Shown here: in pieces, positions 13,488-13,801 of the stretch
Layout: every line of letters begins with the position of its first letter
How positions within the stretch are numbered: position 1 is the first letter of the stretch
Assembly (NCBI GenBank): GCA_044867875.1
Contig: JBIOVR010000325.1
Location: 1 to 13,801, forward strand
DNA: 13,801 bases
Direction of reading: 5' to 3'
Source of the DNA: VBAS01 sp044867875
Lineage (GTDB): Bacteria > Bacteroidota > Bacteroidia > Chitinophagales > Chitinophagaceae
Notes under the pieces: generated by a model
Databases searched by the model: none
What the model saw: only the letters and a program-made list of their open reading frames with translations
Told to the model about the DNA's origin: nothing
Program-made: the position numbers and the translations under genes

Positions 13488-13801
13488 TCAGTCATTTTTT
13501 CTATAACTCATTCCTTCATTGTATTTAAATAAAGGATAAGCATCGCCTTTTAAATAGCCCGGTACATCTGATTGCTGGTTTTGCGCCGCAATTTCAGAGA
13601 TGGGTGTTGTAAAAGGCATTTTACCTGTGGGATTAAACTTGCCCGTAACCACATCCAATACGGCTTCTGCTGTTGTACCAAATGTTGCCAATACGGCTTT
13701 TATATTTCCTTTGTTTTTGTCGTTATAAATTTCATCAATCACCCAGGGATTACTGTAGTTGATTACAAGCACAGTCGGTTTTTTTGAAGTTAGTTTATTT
13801 A
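13488..13801 (-). CDS. Glycoside hydrolase family 3, C-terminal end (runs off right edge)
   Basis: The frame is open to the right edge and gives about 103 residues of a C-terminus. It contains PTVLVINYSNPWVIDE, IKAVLATFGTTAEAVLDVV, GKFNPTGKMPFT and YPLFKYNEGMSY, which are typical of the C-terminal alpha/beta sandwich domain of family 3 glycosidases: the PxGKLP-type turn and the final FxYNEGLSY-like segment. These enzymes remove beta-linked glucose, xylose or related sugars from the non-reducing end. An internal GTG at 13770-13772 is not a start, because the coding frame continues upstream with conserved sequence. The gene lies 113 bp upstream of uxaC on the same strand and may belong to the same regulon; its substrate cannot be told from this piece. 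Confidence 0.88.
   Translation of the reverse strand, partial: NKLTSKKPTVLVINYSNPWVIDEIYNDKNKGNIKAVLATFGTTAEAVLDVVTGKFNPTGKMPFTTPISEIAAQNQQSDVPGYLKGDAYPLFKYNEGMSYRKND

Noticed and set aside
13770..13772. GTG as the start of a 94-residue protein
   Set aside because: The coding frame continues upstream to the window edge with sequence typical of the GH3 C-terminal domain, so the GTG is an internal valine codon.

Overview
The window looks like a chromosome segment from a low-GC member of the Bacteroidota, most like the Chitinophagaceae/Sphingobacteriia side of the phylum. This is inferred from gene content and sequence style: MKK-type secreted beta-barrel proteins, short AraC-type regulators with the GFxNRxxFTxAFKK signature, a Bacteroidota-type tyrosine recombinase, little Shine-Dalgarno use, and a compact uronate operon. 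No species can be named from the sequence alone.

Layout. Positions 1-598 (minus strand) hold the N-terminal half of a site-specific tyrosine integrase cut by the left edge. At 774-797 there is a perfect 3' end of a serine tRNA gene without the rest of the tRNA. I read this as the right attachment site of an integrated element whose body lies to the left. Native chromosome appears to resume at about 798, starting with the old tRNA terminator (827-868). A gene-free, AT-rich stretch (about 870-1759) follows, carrying at least six copies of an AGATATCT-centred motif. Next come an orphan IS3-type OrfA (1760-2053) with a possible decayed second copy. After it is an unusual protein in which a polytopic membrane domain sits between two blocks of pentapeptide repeats (2201-3085). 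Two small secreted outer-membrane barrel proteins follow (3224-3787 and 3907-4551).

A convergent zone with four hairpins (4562-5014) separates these plus-strand genes from minus-strand genes. The next block holds three paralogous AraC-family regulators (5196-5696, 5884-6351, 6727-7569). The first two are little more than a DNA-binding domain; the third has an N-terminal membrane part.

From the right edge leftwards runs a minus-strand hexuronate-use operon: the C-terminus of a family 3 glycoside hydrolase (13488-13801), uxaC uronate isomerase, kdgK 2-keto-3-deoxygluconate kinase, a YhcH/YiaL-type sugar protein, eda KDPG aldolase and an ExuT-like hexuronate transporter. Together these import glucuronate or galacturonate, isomerise it, phosphorylate KDG and cleave KDPG to pyruvate and glyceraldehyde-3-phosphate. 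The reductase and dehydratase steps (uxuB/uxaB, uxuA/uxaA) and a dedicated repressor are not in the window.

The most unusual non-coding structure lies inside this operon. The kdgK-yhcH gap is filled almost exactly by a 241-bp element with about 33-bp imperfect terminal inverted repeats, and the yhcH-eda gap by an array of 7-bp repeats that reverses orientation in the middle. The exuT-eda gap contains a third, different palindrome. I found no CRISPR array, no rRNA and no complete tRNA.
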